NCBI GenBank assembly: GCA_030589715.1
Contig: JAUUVE010000024.1
Span: forward strand, 1-12,663
DNA length: 12,663 nucleotides
From: Desulfobacteraceae bacterium
GTDB lineage: Bacteria > Desulfobacterota > DSM-4660 > Desulfatiglandales > Desulfatiglandaceae
Direction of reading: 5' to 3'
The notes under the pieces are model-generated. The model worked only from the letters and a program-made list of their open reading frames with translations. It was not told where the DNA came from and did not search any database. Position numbers and translations under genes: made by a program. Positions 1-5,986 of this stretch are shown piece by piece (position 1 is the stretch's first letter; every line of letters starts with the position of its first letter).

Positions 1-229
1 CCCTTTCATCCAGGCTCAGGCGATCGATCATGGCAGGAGCTAGCCCTGCCTTTTTTGCCCGGGAGAGGTCCCTTTCATTCTCTCTTATTATCTCTTCCCG
101 TCTTTCCGTGAGGTTTTCCGCCATCAGTTCAAGGGCAGCGTCCTTTTTTGCCCTTTCCAGCCTTCTCAACTCCCTGGAGGCCTCTCTTGCTTCCATGGCC
201 ATTGCCTCAATCATATCTGCAAGCGACAT
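1..229 (-). CDS. proA: Glutamate-5-semialdehyde dehydrogenase (gamma-glutamyl phosphate reductase), N-terminal part
   Basis: Partial gene; its 3' part lies beyond the left edge. ProA reduces gamma-glutamyl phosphate with NADPH to glutamate-5-semialdehyde, the second step of proline synthesis in the cytoplasm. The 76 visible codons begin MSLADMIEAMA and continue as a charged helix (EASRELRRLERAKKDAALE) and then ENERDLSRAKKAGL and MIDRL. This is the typical ProA start, where the aldehyde-dehydrogenase fold opens with the 'A..A...L......K...L' helix and the 'N..D...A...GL...MLDRL' motif. The ATG is preceded by GGAGG five bases upstream. It overlaps the last 19 bases of proB, which fits translational coupling of the two enzymes. 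The catalytic cysteine region is not in the window. The identification rests on the N-terminus plus the proB neighbour. Confidence 0.9.
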   Translation of the reverse strand, partial: MSLADMIEAMAMEAREASRELRRLERAKKDAALELMAENLTERREEIIRENERDLSRAKKAGLAPAMIDRLSLDER

Positions 230-1383
230 ATCTCCTCCCCCTCCTCCATCTGTCCTGTCAGGACGAGGTTGTCCCGGTGTATCACTTCATCATCATGCTT
301 GAAGCCCAGTCTTGACTGTATCTCGGTGCTCTTTGCGCCTATAATCTTCTTGATATCACCCGAATGGTAATTGACCATCCCCACGGCGATCTCTTCACCT
401 GCCTTATCTATCAATAGCACGGAATCGCCCAGACTGAACCTGCCCTTTACCTCCACAATGCCTGATGGCAGCAAACTCTTGCCCAGGTTTAAGATGGCCT
501 TTTCCGCCCCACGGTCAATGATGATCTTCCCTTTTGGTGATTTGGTAAAGGCTATCCAGTGCTTTCGGCTGCAAAGCGGCACCTCCTGGGGTAAAAATAG
601 AGTGCCCTCTTTTTTGCCCGAAAATATTTGAATCAGGATCTTGGGTTTTAGGCCATTGGCGATTATGGTGGGGACGCCCCGGAGGGCCACTTGCTGGGCC
701 GCCCTCAGCTTGCTTGCCATCCCTCCTGTCCCCAGGAATCCGGGAATAGAGCTTGCAAATCTCGTCACCCTTCGATCTACCTTTTCCACCACCTCAAGGA
801 GCTTGGCATCTGCGTGGGTCCGGGGGTCCTTATCGTAAAGCCCATCAATATTGGTAAGATTCACTAAGAGCTGAGATTCGGTCAGGTTAGTCACCATGGC
901 GCTTAGGTTGTCGTTATCGCCGAATTTTATTTCATCCACCACCACGGTGTCATTTTCATTGATGATAGGTATGATTTTCCAGGAGAGAAGGGTAAAGAGG
1001 GTGTTGCGGGCGTTTAGGTAACGGCGTCTGTGAGTAAGGTCATCACGGGTGAGCAATATCTGGGCGACCTTGTATCCATGACGGCCAAAGGCGTCTTCAT
1101 ATGCCATGATAAGGCTGCCCTGTCCAATGGCTGCCATGGCCTGTTGCTGTGACAGGGACTGGGGTCTCTTGGAGATACCAATCTTTCTAAGGCCGGCTGC
1201 TATGGCACCGGAGGATACCAGGATGACCTCAATACCCCTTTTCCTGAGGGCGCATATGTCGGTGGTGAGTTGGTCAATGACCGCCATGTTGAGGCCGTCC
1301 GCTCCTGTCAGGACACCGCTCCCTACCTTAACCACAACCCTTTTTACCGATCTAAAAAGCCCTTTTCTCGAGACCTTTTCCAA
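211..1383 (-). CDS. proB: Glutamate 5-kinase with C-terminal PUA domain
   Basis: Phosphorylates L-glutamate with ATP to gamma-glutamyl phosphate, the first and usually proline-inhibited step of proline synthesis. The 390 residues hold an amino-acid-kinase domain (about 15-260) with KVGSGVL near residue 19, SSGAIAAG at 57-64, NENDTV at 142-147, FGDND at 154-158, TNIDGLYDKDPR near 177 and GTGGMASKLRAA at 218-229. A PUA domain follows (about 275-375). The full two-domain length matches the E. coli type. The start is TTG at 1383. There is no ATG or GTG before the nucleotide-binding motif except GTG codons inside it, and a short AAGG lies six bases upstream. The gene begins eight bases after the obg stop and overlaps proA by 19 bases, so obg-proB-proA is one transcript. 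Confidence 0.96.
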   Translation of the reverse strand: MEKVSRKGLFRSVKRVVVKVGSGVLTGADGLNMAVIDQLTTDICALRKRGIEVILVSSGAIAAGLRKIGISKRPQSLSQQQAMAAIGQGSLIMAYEDAFGRHGYKVAQILLTRDDLTHRRRYLNARNTLFTLLSWKIIPIINENDTVVVDEIKFGDNDNLSAMVTNLTESQLLVNLTNIDGLYDKDPRTHADAKLLEVVEKVDRRVTRFASSIPGFLGTGGMASKLRAAQQVALRGVPTIIANGLKPKILIQIFSGKKEGTLFLPQEVPLCSRKHWIAFTKSPKGKIIIDRGAEKAILNLGKSLLPSGIVEVKGRFSLGDSVLLIDKAGEEIAVGMVNYHSGDIKKIIGAKSTEIQSRLGFKHDDEVIHRDNLVLTGQMEEGEEICRLQI

Positions 1384-1391
1384 TTTTTACC

Positions 1392-2417
1392 TTACACCCT
1401 TGAGCCTATGCCTTTGTCTTGCTTACATTTTTCCAGGATCATCCCTCTTAGTTCTTCTATGCCCTCACCGGTTAATGCCGAGATGGGTAAGTAGTCTAAG
1501 CCTAGCCCCTTTAGTGCCTCTCCCAGCTTTCTCAGGTCCCTGTGTTCGGGACCATAGAGATCCATCTTATTGATCACCACCATTTGGGGCTTTCGGGCTA
1601 GTGATGGCCCGTAGGCCATCATCTCGCCTCTGAGCATATGAAAGTCCTCAAGGATGTCATGATCAGGCTGAAAGGTGATGTCCAAGAGATGTAAGAGGAG
1701 GGTAGTCCGTTCAATATGTTTCAAGAAGCGATGACCTAGGCCACGGCCCTTACTTGCCCCTTCAATCAGCCCCGGAATGTCAGCAATGACTAATCTCCTC
1801 TCATCGTCAGGGGCCAGGATACCTAGGTTGGGAAATAAGGTCGTGAAGGGATAGCTGTCCACCTTGGGACGGGCCGTGCTGAGACGGGAAAGCAGGGTGG
1901 ATTTGCCGGCATTGGGGAGTCCGATGAGGCCCACGTCTGCCAAGAACCTGAGGGATAGCCTTACTCTCCTCTCCTTACCGGGGAGGCCGGGTTGGGCGGT
2001 TCTAGGTGCCCTATTAGTGGAGGTGGCAAAGTGCTGATTTCCTTTGCCTCCTTTTCCTCCTGGGACGAAAATTACTTCCTGGTTGTGATGAACTAAGTCG
2101 GCAATAACCTCGTTTGTGTCAGGCTCTTCAAGAGTGGTGCCTAGAGGGACTTGGATAATGAGGTCTTTACCAACTTTGCCCGACTGGTTTTTCCCCCTAC
2201 CGGGTTCACCATCCTGGGCCTTAAAGTGTTTTTGTGAACTATAGTCGGTTAAGGTGTTAAGCCTCCTGGTTGCCCTTACAATGATGCTACCGCCATTTCC
2301 TCCATTGCCGCCGTCGGGCCCGCCTTTGGGTATGTATTTTTCTCTCCTGAAACTGACGCAGCCCCTGCCCCCATCTCCCGATCTTACCGTAATTACCGTT
2401 TCATCCAAAAAGCCCAT
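1392..2417 (-). CDS. obg: Obg/CgtA family ribosome-assembly GTPase
   Basis: A GTPase that binds the 50S subunit and acts in late ribosome assembly and stress signalling. The N-terminal glycine-rich Obg fold (about 1-155) carries DGGRGCVSFRREKYIPKGGPDGG and a second glycine-rich loop, GGKGGKGN. The G domain shows G1 GLPNAGKST (166-174), the switch threonines in PFTTLFPNLG, G3 DIPG (213-216), G4 NKMD (283-286) and G5 SAL (313-315). At 341 residues it has no C-terminal OCT extension. The ATG at 2417 is chosen because MGFLDE aligns with the usual Obg start (M.F.DE). An in-frame TTG four codons upstream (2429) is possible, and neither has a clear Shine-Dalgarno site. It lies in the order rplU-rpmA-obg, which is widely conserved in bacteria. 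Confidence 0.96.
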   Translation of the reverse strand: MGFLDETVITVRSGDGGRGCVSFRREKYIPKGGPDGGNGGNGGSIIVRATRRLNTLTDYSSQKHFKAQDGEPGRGKNQSGKVGKDLIIQVPLGTTLEEPDTNEVIADLVHHNQEVIFVPGGKGGKGNQHFATSTNRAPRTAQPGLPGKERRVRLSLRFLADVGLIGLPNAGKSTLLSRLSTARPKVDSYPFTTLFPNLGILAPDDERRLVIADIPGLIEGASKGRGLGHRFLKHIERTTLLLHLLDITFQPDHDILEDFHMLRGEMMAYGPSLARKPQMVVINKMDLYGPEHRDLRKLGEALKGLGLDYLPISALTGEGIEELRGMILEKCKQDKGIGSRV

Positions 2418-2691
2418 CTTAGGTTTCAAGAGAGGGGCAAGGCTCTCTTTCTATACTCGCACAGAAAAACATCTTGGCGTTATTGATAACTTCCTTTGGA
2501 TAAAGGATAAGGAGCACGGTATGACTAATACTTGAAACTCGAAACTTGAAACTTGGAAATGTCTTGACGCTTTTGGGGGTTATCGAGTTTCCAGTTTCTC
2601 TTGGCAACAGCAATAGAACCTCTTTAAAGTTCGTATGCCAAATTACCCCACAAACCTTATCTTAAAAGGTGTAGTGGCATCCATACCTTGT
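2418..2691. other. rpmA-obg intergenic region with repeats and a weak hairpin
   Basis: This gap of 274 bases separates rpmA from obg on the minus strand. Just after the rpmA stop, positions 2667-2688 form an imperfect stem (AGGT/ACCT ends) followed on the minus strand by TTTT. It is at best a weak terminator or attenuator. The middle holds the heptameric repeat and its inverted copy (2531-2598). I see no convincing -35/-10 pair for obg, so obg may depend on read-through from the rplU promoter or on a promoter that departs from consensus. A 64-codon open frame crosses the gap but looks like chance. Confidence 0.5.
2531..2598. repeat. Heptameric tandem repeat GAAACTY with inverted counterpart
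   Basis: Three direct 7-base units lie head to tail: GAAACTC (2534-2540), GAAACTT (2541-2547) and GAAACTT (2548-2554), followed by GGAAA. About 30 bases further on, TCGAGTTTC (2583-2591) is a perfect inverted copy of 2534-2542. TTTCCAGTTTC (2588-2598) complements 2548-2559 with one bulged base. Two alternative stems with loops of about 28 and 40 bases are therefore possible in DNA or RNA. No coding function is apparent. It may be a dispersed intergenic repeat, but the copy number elsewhere cannot be known from this window. Confidence 0.7.
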
Positions 2692-2946
2692 TTAGGCGGC
2701 GTATACACTCACCTTTTTCCGGGCCTTACCAAGACGCTCAAAGGCAACGATTCCGTCGATCTTGGCGAAGATGGTGTAATCCCTTCCCAGTCCCACATTG
2801 TCGCCGGGGTGTATCTTTGTCCCCCTCTGCCGGATAAGGATGTTTCCAGCACGGACCGTCTGACCGGAATACCTCTTTACCCCATATCTCTGACCGGCGC
2901 TGTCCCTGCCGTTTCGTGTACTTCCGCCCGCTTTCTTATGTGCCAT
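2692..2946 (-). CDS. rpmA: 50S ribosomal protein L27
   Basis: A large-subunit ribosomal protein whose N-terminal tail reaches the peptidyl-transferase centre. The 84-residue product begins MAHKKAGGSTRNGRDS and contains KRYSGQ, GNILIRQRGTK, HPGDNVG, GRDYTIFA and the basic C-terminus. Length and motifs match L27 of standard size. There is no Firmicutes-type cleaved N-terminal extension, because mature-type AHKKAGG directly follows Met. GAGAGG lies eight bases before the ATG. It starts 32 bases after rplU and is co-transcribed with it from the promoter at about 3322-3350. Confidence 0.98.
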   Translation of the reverse strand: MAHKKAGGSTRNGRDSAGQRYGVKRYSGQTVRAGNILIRQRGTKIHPGDNVGLGRDYTIFAKIDGIVAFERLGKARKKVSVYAA

Positions 2947-2978
2947 GGTACTTACCTCTCACCTTAAGGGTATTCGGC

Positions 2979-3290
2979 CTAGGCCTCAATATCTTCGATC
3001 TTGACCAGTGTAAATTGCTGCCTGTGGCCCTGCTTTCTTCGATAGCCCTTTCTCCTCTTATACTTGAAGACCACAAGCTTTCTATTCTTTCCCTGTCGGG
3101 CGATACGTCCAGTGACCTTTGAATCCTCCAGGTATGGCCTACCTATCTTTACGTTTTCGCCATCAGAGGTGAGCAGGACCTTATCAAATTCCACATTATC
3201 CCCTGCCCATCCTGCCAGTCTTTCGACCTTTATTTCATCGCCCGGGGCTACCTGATACTGTTTGCCGCCAGTCTTGATGACCGCATACAT
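2979..3290 (-). CDS. rplU: 50S ribosomal protein L21
   Basis: A large-subunit protein that binds 23S rRNA. The 103 residues begin MYAVIKTGGKQYQVAPGD, followed by the LLTSDGENVKIGRPYLEDSKVTG beta region and the basic rRNA-binding segment KYKRRKGYRRKQGHRQQFT. This is the full canonical L21 length. AAGGAG lies eight bases before the ATG. It is the first gene of the leftward rplU-rpmA-obg-proB-proA run. The leader from the predicted start site is only about 25 bases, too short to hold the structured L21 leader RNA known from some Firmicutes. Confidence 0.98.
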   Translation of the reverse strand: MYAVIKTGGKQYQVAPGDEIKVERLAGWAGDNVEFDKVLLTSDGENVKIGRPYLEDSKVTGRIARQGKNRKLVVFKYKRRKGYRRKQGHRQQFTLVKIEDIEA

Positions 3291-3321
3291 AATTTTTTCT
3301 CCTTAAAAAACTCAATTTTTG

Positions 3322-3350
3322 ATTTTAAACAAACAACTTACCAAAGTCAA
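3322..3350 (-). promoter_or_regulatory. Sigma-70 promoter of rplU-rpmA
   Basis: On the minus strand TTGACT (3345-3350) and TAAAAT (3322-3327) are separated by exactly 17 bases, five of six matches to consensus in each box. The predicted start falls near 3315, giving a leader of about 25 bases that carries the rplU AAGGAG ribosome-binding site. No competing promoter is seen between it and tRNA-Arg. Confidence 0.75.
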
Positions 3351-3450
3351 CCCAAAAACCGATATTCTGATTTGAAGTTGCACCTGGTGGGGCTCTGAGG
3401 CACACCGGGGGGAAGTATGGGCTCAGGCTGCACCTCTTGGTAGCCGGAAG

Positions 3451-3527
3451 TGGTGCCCCCGGCATGACTCGAACATGCGGCACCCAGATTAGGAATCTGG
3501 TGCTCTATCCACCTGAGCTACGGGGGC
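3451..3527 (-). tRNA. tRNA-Arg (anticodon CCT)
   Basis: The minus strand folds as a full cloverleaf. Acceptor GCCCCCG pairs with CGGGGGC, the D arm is GCTC/GAGC, and the anticodon stem is CCAGA/TCTGG around the loop TTCCTAA, giving anticodon CCT. The T arm contains GTTCGAGTC, discriminator A, and CCA is encoded at 3451-3453. It decodes AGG, which looks like the most used arginine codon in the neighbouring genes. Confidence 0.96.
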
Positions 3528-3536
3528 GTCCTATTA

Positions 3537-3564
3537 TTTTTACCACGAGTACATGGAATGTCAA
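3537..3564 (-). promoter_or_regulatory. Promoter of tRNA-Arg
   Basis: A perfect TTGACA -35 box (minus strand of 3559-3564) is followed after 16 bases by TAAAAA (3537-3542). The likely start lies only a few bases before the mature tRNA 5' end at 3527, as is common for tRNA genes. The -10 box is imperfect, and a slightly shifted AT-rich hexamer is possible. Confidence 0.55.
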
Positions 3565-3596
3565 ATTATTTCCAACCCTAAGGACCCAAAAAGGTA

Positions 3597-3624
3597 TTGA
3601 TTTAATGATCAAAATCCTTATAAT
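3597..3624 (+). promoter_or_regulatory. Promoter of tRNA-Ala, probably also of hisB
   Basis: TTGATT (3597-3602) and a perfect TATAAT (3619-3624) are spaced by 16 bases. The predicted start is near 3631, about 47 bases before tRNA-Ala. No other promoter-like pair is seen between here and hisB, so hisB, the lipoprotein gene and hisA may be transcribed through the tRNA. Confidence 0.65.
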
Positions 3625-3645
3625 CGAAAGATATAAGGAAGCTTT

Positions 3646-3670
3646 GATCCGCGATCCGCAATCCGAAATC
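3646..3670. repeat. Heptameric tandem repeat GATCCGC / AATCCGA
   Basis: Seven-base units follow one another: GATCCGC (3646-3652), GATCCGC (3653-3659), AATCCGA (3660-3666) and a partial AATC. They lie in the tRNA-Ala leader, between its predicted transcription start and the tRNA 5' end, so they would be transcribed and removed during 5' processing. The unit differs in sequence from the GAAACTY repeat at 2534-2554, but the period of seven is the same. Confidence 0.65.
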
Positions 3671-3677
3671 AAAAAGT

Positions 3678-3753
3678 GGGGATGTAGCTCAGGTGGGAGA
3701 GCGGTACGTTCGCAACGTACAGGTCAGGGGTTCGAGTCCCCTCATCTCCACCA
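3678..3753 (+). tRNA. tRNA-Ala (anticodon CGC)
   Basis: A 76-base cloverleaf. Acceptor GGGGATG pairs with CATCTCC and includes a G3-U70 wobble, the classic alanine identity element. The D arm is GCTC/GAGC, and the anticodon stem GTACG/CGTAC surrounds TTCGCAA, giving anticodon CGC. The T arm is GGTTCGAGTCC, with encoded CCA at 3751-3753. It reads GCG codons. Seven T residues follow the CCA directly. Confidence 0.97.
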
Positions 3754-3788
3754 TTTTTTTGGCTCGAATCTGATACGGGAAGTGACAT

Positions 3789-4379
3789 ATGGGGCGAGAG
3801 GCAAAGATAGATAGAAAGACCAGAGAGACGGAGATCCATCTAAGATTTAATCTTGATGGTAGCGGCGGATCCCAGATCTCTACCGATATCCCTTTCATGG
3901 ATCACATGTTGACGCTGATGACGGCCCATGGCTTTATGGACATGGAGTTGAGTGCCAGCGGAGACACGGGCATAGATTATCATCACACGGGTGAGGATTT
4001 GGGCAGCTGCCTAGGGTTGGCCATAAAAGATGCACTGGGTGGTTTTAAGGGCATAAGGCGATTTGGCGAAGCCACCGTCCCCATGGATGAGGCGCTTGCC
4101 AGAGTCGTCATAGATATCTCCAATCGGCCGGTCCTTTCCTATAGGGTCTCATTAAAGAAGAGGACCACTGGGAATTTTGATGTGGGTCTGGTCAAGGAGT
4201 TTTTTCGCGCCCTGGTTACTAACGCCGGCATCACCATGCATGTGGATCTTATAGCAGGAGAAGATCCGCACCACATCTCAGAGGCTATTTTTAAGGCATT
4301 TGGCAGGGCGCTGGATCAGGCCGGTACAGTTGAGGGACGGCTTAACGGGGACGTGCCCTCCACAAAAGGACTCTTATAG
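3789..4379 (+). CDS. hisB: Imidazoleglycerol-phosphate dehydratase
   Basis: Catalyses the Mn-dependent dehydration of imidazole-glycerol phosphate to imidazole-acetol phosphate in histidine synthesis. The 196-residue product shows the metal-binding histidine motifs MDHM (37-40), HHTGED (65-70) and DPHHISEAIFKAFGRAL (from 159), the MDE motif (99-101) and the C-terminal STKGLL. It is monofunctional: there is no N-terminal histidinol-phosphatase domain as in E. coli. GGGAAG lies six bases before the ATG. The gene starts 35 bases after tRNA-Ala with no promoter seen between them, and ends 15 bases before the lipoprotein gene. The asparagine often found before the HH pair is replaced by Pro in DPHH, which I regard as ordinary family variation. 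Confidence 0.97.
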   Translation: MGREAKIDRKTRETEIHLRFNLDGSGGSQISTDIPFMDHMLTLMTAHGFMDMELSASGDTGIDYHHTGEDLGSCLGLAIKDALGGFKGIRRFGEATVPMDEALARVVIDISNRPVLSYRVSLKKRTTGNFDVGLVKEFFRALVTNAGITMHVDLIAGEDPHHISEAIFKAFGRALDQAGTVEGRLNGDVPSTKGLL

Positions 4380-4394
4380 CAGAGGGGGGTCTCT

Positions 4395-5111
4395 ATGGAT
4401 GGGAGAGCTTTGAGGAAGTCCCGGTTATTCGTATGGGCTTTGGTTGGGGCATGCCTCTTCCTGAGTGGGAGTTGTCACTTTATGAGGCCACAATCCCCTG
4501 CTGAAGAGAGCGCCTTGCCGATCATAAACAAGGTGGTCGTGGTCGGTTTCCGGGCGGCCATGTCCCAGGCGGAGGAACCTGAGGTGATTCGGGACCCATT
4601 GACCGGCGCTATTTTTTCTGCTGAACCGGTTTCACGTCATGTGGTCCAGGAAATGAATGAGGCCCTCTTTGAAAGGCTGGTCGCCCAAGAAAGATACCAG
4701 CTAATATCTCCGAATCAGGCCAAGGGTGTCCTATCAGGCATTGCGGGTTTGGACTCCAGCATGGGAACGGGGCCTTTGGAGATCCTCCAGAAAGTGGGGA
4801 AAAGGTTTGGAGCAGATGCTGTGCTGGCGGGCTATATCTATAGGTGGCGAGAGCGGGAGGGGGGAGATTATGCAGTCAGGCGCCCCGCCTCTGTGGCATT
4901 TGATCTCCATCTCCTGAGGCCGGGCGACGGGTCCATTCTCTGGAAGGGCAGGTTCGATAAGACACAGCGATCCCTGTCCGAGAATATCTTTGATCTTGAA
5001 ACCTTCATTAAAGGCGGGGGGCGATGGATGACCGCCCACAAGCTGGCCATGCTCGGGCTCTGGAAACTGGTGACAGAGATGTCAGCTGCCACTAGGGGAA
5101 GTGAGGAGTAG
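4395..5111 (+). CDS. Predicted lipoprotein of unknown function within the his cluster
   Basis: I do not recognise a named gene. The 238-residue product begins with a basic stretch (RALRKSR) and a hydrophobic segment (residues 11-26), then cysteine. Cys27 in LSGSC is the natural lipidation site for a full-length h-region, but its -3 residue is Ser; Cys20 in LVGAC fits the lipobox consensus better but leaves a short hydrophobic core. The mature part has a strand VVVVGF, a helix ending in ERLVAQERYQLISP, and GADAVLAGYIYRWRER (139-154). It then carries SVAFDLHLLRPGDGSILWKGRFDKTQRSLSEN and a C-terminal KGGGRWMTAHKLA helix. This alternating layout recalls the CsgG/LpoB/TolB-N-like periplasmic fold, by inference only. 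A strong AGGGGGG site precedes the ATG. It lies 15 bases after hisB and its end overlaps the hisA ribosome-binding site, so it is translated with the histidine genes, although nothing in it suggests a histidine enzyme. Confidence 0.8.
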   Translation: MDGRALRKSRLFVWALVGACLFLSGSCHFMRPQSPAEESALPIINKVVVVGFRAAMSQAEEPEVIRDPLTGAIFSAEPVSRHVVQEMNEALFERLVAQERYQLISPNQAKGVLSGIAGLDSSMGTGPLEILQKVGKRFGADAVLAGYIYRWREREGGDYAVRRPASVAFDLHLLRPGDGSILWKGRFDKTQRSLSENIFDLETFIKGGGRWMTAHKLAMLGLWKLVTEMSAATRGSEE

Positions 5112-5115
5112 CAAT

Positions 5116-5850
5116 TTGATAGTTATTCCAGCCATTGATATCAAAGATGGCCGTTGTGTCAGGCTCAGGCAGGGACGGATGTCGGAAGAGACCGTATTTT
5201 CAGACGTCCCGGAAGAGATGGCAGTGAGATGGTTTGAGTGCGGTGCCGAGAGGCTTCACCTCGTTGATTTGGATGGGGCGGTCCAAGGAAGGCCGGTCAA
5301 TAAGGAGATTATCCGGAGAATCGTAAGGTCGATCCCCATCCCGGTGCAACTTGGAGGCGGGGTGAGGGATATGTCTATCCTGGAGGCCTATTTGGACCTT
5401 GGGCTCAATTACCTGATCCTGGGTACGGTGGCCCATAAAGACCCGGGGTTTGTAATGGAGGCCTGCCAGAGGTTCCCCGGGCAGATCATCCTTGGGATTG
5501 ATGCCAGGGAGGGGCGGGTGGCAGTGGAGGGGTGGAGAGAGGAACTCAGCCTGAGTCCTGCGGAACTTGCCATACGGTTTGAAGGGAGCGGGGTATCGGC
5601 GATTATCTATACCGATATCCAAAGAGACGGTATGAGAACAGGCCCCAATGTGGAGGGGACAAGGGCCCTGGCCAGGTCAATCCGGATTCCTGTCATTGCA
5701 TCTGGTGGGATCTCAGGAATTTCGGATGTTTCAGATATATTGACCCTTTCAGGGGATGGTGTGATTGGAATGATTACCGGTAGGGCCTTGTATGACGGGA
5801 GCCTTGACCTGGCAGAGGCCATTAGGGTGAGCAAAGACGGGTCAGGGTAA
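5116..5850 (+). CDS. hisA: ProFAR isomerase (phosphoribosylformimino-AICAR phosphate isomerase)
   Basis: A TIM-barrel enzyme that carries out the Amadori rearrangement of ProFAR to PRFAR in histidine synthesis. Motifs include PAIDIKDGRCVRLRQG with catalytic Asp8, HLVDLDGA, QLGGGVRD (phosphate binding), GIDAREGRVAVEGW with the second catalytic Asp129, TDIQRDGM, ASGGIS and MITGRALYDG. The 244-residue length is typical. The TTG start at 5116 is preferred because GAGGAG lies seven bases upstream (5103-5108) and it gives the canonical MIVIPAID start with Asp at position 8. A GTG at 5101 would add five residues and overlap the lipoprotein gene by 11 bases, but its G-rich site is too close. hisH, hisF and hisI are not in the window. 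Confidence 0.95.
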   Translation: MIVIPAIDIKDGRCVRLRQGRMSEETVFSDVPEEMAVRWFECGAERLHLVDLDGAVQGRPVNKEIIRRIVRSIPIPVQLGGGVRDMSILEAYLDLGLNYLILGTVAHKDPGFVMEACQRFPGQIILGIDAREGRVAVEGWREELSLSPAELAIRFEGSGVSAIIYTDIQRDGMRTGPNVEGTRALARSIRIPVIASGGISGISDVSDILTLSGDGVIGMITGRALYDGSLDLAEAIRVSKDGSG

Positions 5851-5858
5851 TTTAAGTA

Positions 5859-5887
5859 TTGACTTTAGTTACAAAATGTAATAGACT
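5859..5887 (+). promoter_or_regulatory. Sigma-70 promoter of yqeY
   Basis: TTGACT (5859-5864) and TAGACT (5882-5887) are separated by 17 bases. The pair lies nine bases after the hisA stop and gives a leader of roughly 90 bases before yqeY. It marks the boundary between the histidine cluster and the yqeY-mutS2-dnaG-rpoD run. No rho-independent terminator is seen between hisA and this promoter. Confidence 0.6.
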
Positions 5888-5986
5888 ATAAGATTGTATT
5901 GGATCTTTCCCCATAAGATACATCAAAGGATTTACAGGACACAAAACCTGCGCACATTTGACCTTGAACATCGGAGCTAAGAGATC

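Noticed and set aside
1106..1573. 155-codon plus-strand open frame opposite proB and obg
   Set aside because: It is antisense to two clearly recognised genes and its composition simply mirrors them.
2531..2598. Possible CRISPR array
   Set aside because: The units are only seven bases and contiguous, with no spacers and no cas genes.
2419..2613. 64-codon minus-strand frame in the rpmA-obg gap
   Set aside because: It translates the heptameric repeat, ends inside the obg start region, and has no clear ribosome-binding site or family resemblance.
3291..3321. L21 leader regulatory RNA upstream of rplU
   Set aside because: The predicted leader is about 25 bases with no stable structure, too short for the known element.
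3754..3788. Histidine attenuator leader peptide before hisB
   Set aside because: The gap is 35 bases and has no short frame rich in histidine codons.
3437..3814. 125-codon plus-strand open frame across both tRNA genes
   Set aside because: It runs antisense through tRNA-Arg and sense through tRNA-Ala, has no protein-like pattern, and its end overlaps hisB.
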